DNA from: Eubacterium ramulus ATCC 29099
GTDB taxonomy: Bacteria > Bacillota > Clostridia > Lachnospirales > Lachnospiraceae
Direction of reading: 5' to 3'
Assembly (NCBI RefSeq): GCF_000469345.1
Contig: NZ_KI271096.1
Span: 1-33,902, forward strand
DNA: 33,902 nt
The translations under genes and the position numbers were made by a program. The notes under the pieces were generated by a model. The model searched no databases and had not been told where the DNA came from. It was given only the letters and a program-made list of their open reading frames with translations. Positions 32,183 through 33,902 of this stretch are shown here, piece by piece (the stretch's first letter is position 1; the number at the start of each line of letters is the position of its first letter).

Positions 32183-32953
32183 ATGGCAGAGAAATTCAAA
32201 GAGCAGGCAGTGATCATCAGCCAGGAGGAGATTGCTCCGGCGATTTACAGCCTGTGGATCAAAACAGATAAAATCGCACAGTATGCAAAGGCTGGACAGT
32301 TTATTTCTATTTACTGTGAGGATGGAAGCAGACTGCTCCCGCGTCCGATCAGTATCTGCGAAATTGATAAAGAGGATTGTGCCCTGCATCTGGTATATCG
32401 TATTGCAGGCGCAGGAACCGAAGAATTTTCCCAGAAGCAGACCGGAGATTATCTCTCTGTGATGGGACCGCTTGGAAACGGTTTCCCGTTAAAGAGCAAA
32501 AAAGCATTCCTGATCGGTGGCGGTATCGGTATTCCGCCAATGCTGGAACTTGCAAAACAGTTAAACTGTGAAAAACAGATCATCCTCGGTTACCGCAACA
32601 GCGATATGTTCCTTCTGGATGAGTTCAAAAAACAGGGGGAAGTATATATTGCCACAGAGGATGGCAGTATGGGATCAAAAGGAAATGTCCTGGATGCGAT
32701 CCGGGAGAATGAGCTGGATGCGGAAGTCATCTATGCGTGTGGTCCGACACCGATGCTCCGTGCATTGAAACAATATGCGTCTGAAAACCATATGGAATGC
32801 TGGATCTCCATGGAGGAGAAGATGGCATGCGGTATCGGTGCATGCCTTGCCTGCGTATGTAAATCAAAAGAAGTAGATGGACATACCAATGTACATAACA
32901 AACGTGTCTGCAAGGAAGGTCCGGTATTTTTAGCAGAGGAGGTAGAACTGTAA
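32183..32953 (+). CDS. pyrK: Dihydroorotate dehydrogenase B, electron-transfer subunit
   Basis: 256 residues. FAD-binding barrel with LLPRPISICEID, nucleotide-binding GGGIGIPP, and a C-terminal [2Fe-2S] motif CGIGACLACVCKS with a final CKEGPVF cysteine. PyrK carries electrons from PyrD to NAD+ as part of the type 1B enzyme. AAAAGGAGAAGGAA precedes the ATG. Its stop overlaps the pyrD start (TAATG). It is the same family as AsrB, encoded at 5352-6140. Confidence 0.95.
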   Translation: MAEKFKEQAVIISQEEIAPAIYSLWIKTDKIAQYAKAGQFISIYCEDGSRLLPRPISICEIDKEDCALHLVYRIAGAGTEEFSQKQTGDYLSVMGPLGNGFPLKSKKAFLIGGGIGIPPMLELAKQLNCEKQIILGYRNSDMFLLDEFKKQGEVYIATEDGSMGSKGNVLDAIRENELDAEVIYACGPTPMLRALKQYASENHMECWISMEEKMACGIGACLACVCKSKEVDGHTNVHNKRVCKEGPVFLAEEVEL

Positions 32954-33855
32954 TGAATACAAAAGTAACGATTGCAGGAGTAACATTTGACAATCCGGTT
33001 ATGGTTGCCTCCGGCACCTTTGGTTCCGGTGAGGAATTTTCCGAATTTGTAGATCTGAACCGCCTGGGCGCAGTAGTCACAAAAGGTGTGGCAAATATTC
33101 CGTGGCCGGGAAATCCGACGCCGCGTATTGCAGAAGTATACGGCGGTATGCTCAATGCCATCGGTCTGCAGAATCCGGGTATTGATGTGTTTGTGTCCAG
33201 AGATATTCCATTTCTGAAAAAATACGATACAAAGATCATTGTAAATGTCTGCGGAAAATCCACTGAGGATTACTGTGAAGTGGTGGAACGTCTGGCAGAT
33301 CAGCCGGTAGATATGCTGGAAATCAATATTTCCTGTCCAAATGTCAAAGAGGGCGGTATTGCTTTCGGTCAGGATCCGAAAGCCGTAGAAGCAATCACAA
33401 GAGAAGTGAAAAAGCATGCAAAACAGCCGGTGATCATGAAACTGAGCCCGAATGTTACAGATATTACCGTGATGGCAAAAGCCGCAGAGGCAGGTGGCGC
33501 GGATGCCCTGTCCCTGATCAACACACTGACGGGCATGAAGATCGATGTCAACAAACGTGCGTTTGCAATTGCAAATAAGACAGGTGGATTGTCCGGTCCG
33601 GCAGTACATCCGATTGCAGTCCGTATGGTATATCAGGTGGCAAATGCAGTGAACCTTCCGATCATCGGAATGGGCGGCATCCAGAATACAGAAGATGCGC
33701 TGGAACTGATCCTGGCAGGAGCTACGGCTGTCAGCGTCGGAACTGCAAATTTTGCAAATCCGATGGTGACCATGGAGATCGTGGACGGTATCGAGCAGTA
33801 TATGCAGATGCATGGTGTGGCGGATATCAATGAACTGATCGGGGCCGTAAAATAA
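32953..33855 (+). CDS. pyrD: Dihydroorotate dehydrogenase B, catalytic subunit
   Basis: 300 residues, the FMN-containing subunit that oxidises dihydroorotate to orotate. ASGTFGSGEEF, a PGNPTPRI segment, NISCPNVKEGG with the catalytic-loop cysteine, KLSPNVTD and GMGGIQNTEDALELILAGA are typical of type 1B enzymes. It pairs with PyrK. AGAGGAGG lies about 10 bases before its ATG. The window ends 47 bases after its stop; pyrE could follow. Confidence 0.95.
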   Translation: MNTKVTIAGVTFDNPVMVASGTFGSGEEFSEFVDLNRLGAVVTKGVANIPWPGNPTPRIAEVYGGMLNAIGLQNPGIDVFVSRDIPFLKKYDTKIIVNVCGKSTEDYCEVVERLADQPVDMLEINISCPNVKEGGIAFGQDPKAVEAITREVKKHAKQPVIMKLSPNVTDITVMAKAAEAGGADALSLINTLTGMKIDVNKRAFAIANKTGGLSGPAVHPIAVRMVYQVANAVNLPIIGMGGIQNTEDALELILAGATAVSVGTANFANPMVTMEIVDGIEQYMQMHGVADINELIGAVK

Positions 33856-33902
33856 AATTTTGTTTATCTATGTAAAGGGCAAATCTGAAGCAGAAATCCA
33901 GA

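Noticed and set aside
32731-33813. Minus-strand open frame of 360 codons opposite pyrD
   Set aside because: It mirrors the pyrK-pyrD coding sequence with unnatural composition and no motif; similar long antisense frames opposite etfB/etfA, pyrF and ahcY were rejected for the same reason.
1-33902. CRISPR array, tRNA, rRNA, insertion sequence or phage genes
   Set aside because: No regularly spaced repeats, no cloverleaf or rRNA sequence, and no transposase, integrase or phage structural motif were seen on either strand.

Overview
The window looks like a chromosomal segment from an anaerobic Firmicute, most likely a Lachnospiraceae gut bacterium. This is inferred from moderate GC, strong AGGAGG ribosome binding sites, consensus sigma-A promoters, an electron-bifurcating-type EtfBA cluster, a NiaR regulator, a RelQ-type alarmone synthetase and a pyrC-F-K-D cluster. 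The genus cannot be fixed from the sequence alone. There are no rRNA or tRNA genes, CRISPR arrays, insertion sequences or phage genes.

Region 1 (1-6250) is the most unusual part: a tight five-gene operon behind a perfect TTGACA-17-TATAAT promoter. It encodes a cytoplasmic molybdopterin oxidoreductase, a four-cluster ferredoxin subunit, a TorD-type chaperone, and the AsrA and AsrB electron-input subunits of anaerobic sulfite reductase. The siroheme catalytic subunit AsrC is absent. The reading proposed here is a soluble NAD(P)H-driven reductase in which AsrAB feeds a molybdenum enzyme of unknown substrate.

Region 2 (6250-11670) starts with an orphan Phd/YefM antitoxin. It is followed by a lactate-oxidation cluster (FAD lactate dehydrogenase, acyl-CoA dehydrogenase, EtfB, EtfA). 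A 378-base leader upstream of that cluster carries two promoters and three TGGT-N3-ACCA operators of the kind bound by FadR/LldR-type GntR regulators.

Region 3 (11670-18610) contains a minus-strand V4R plus PAS/GGDEF pair, an ABC-F ATPase, an EamA transporter, an unusual fusion of a HAD 5'-nucleotidase with a guanylate-kinase-like domain, and a convergent CPBP membrane protease.

Region 4 (18800-33902) is housekeeping: dnaE, pfkA, a SpoU/TrmH RNA methyltransferase, a small unknown protein, niaR, relQ, ahcY, a TPR lipoprotein, hflX, and pyrC-pyrF-pyrK-pyrD. Sites of note are a 21-bp tandem repeat before ahcY, promoter elements built into neighbouring genes or terminators, and a strong hairpin at the start of the pyr transcript.

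All functions are assigned by reading protein motifs; no database search was run.
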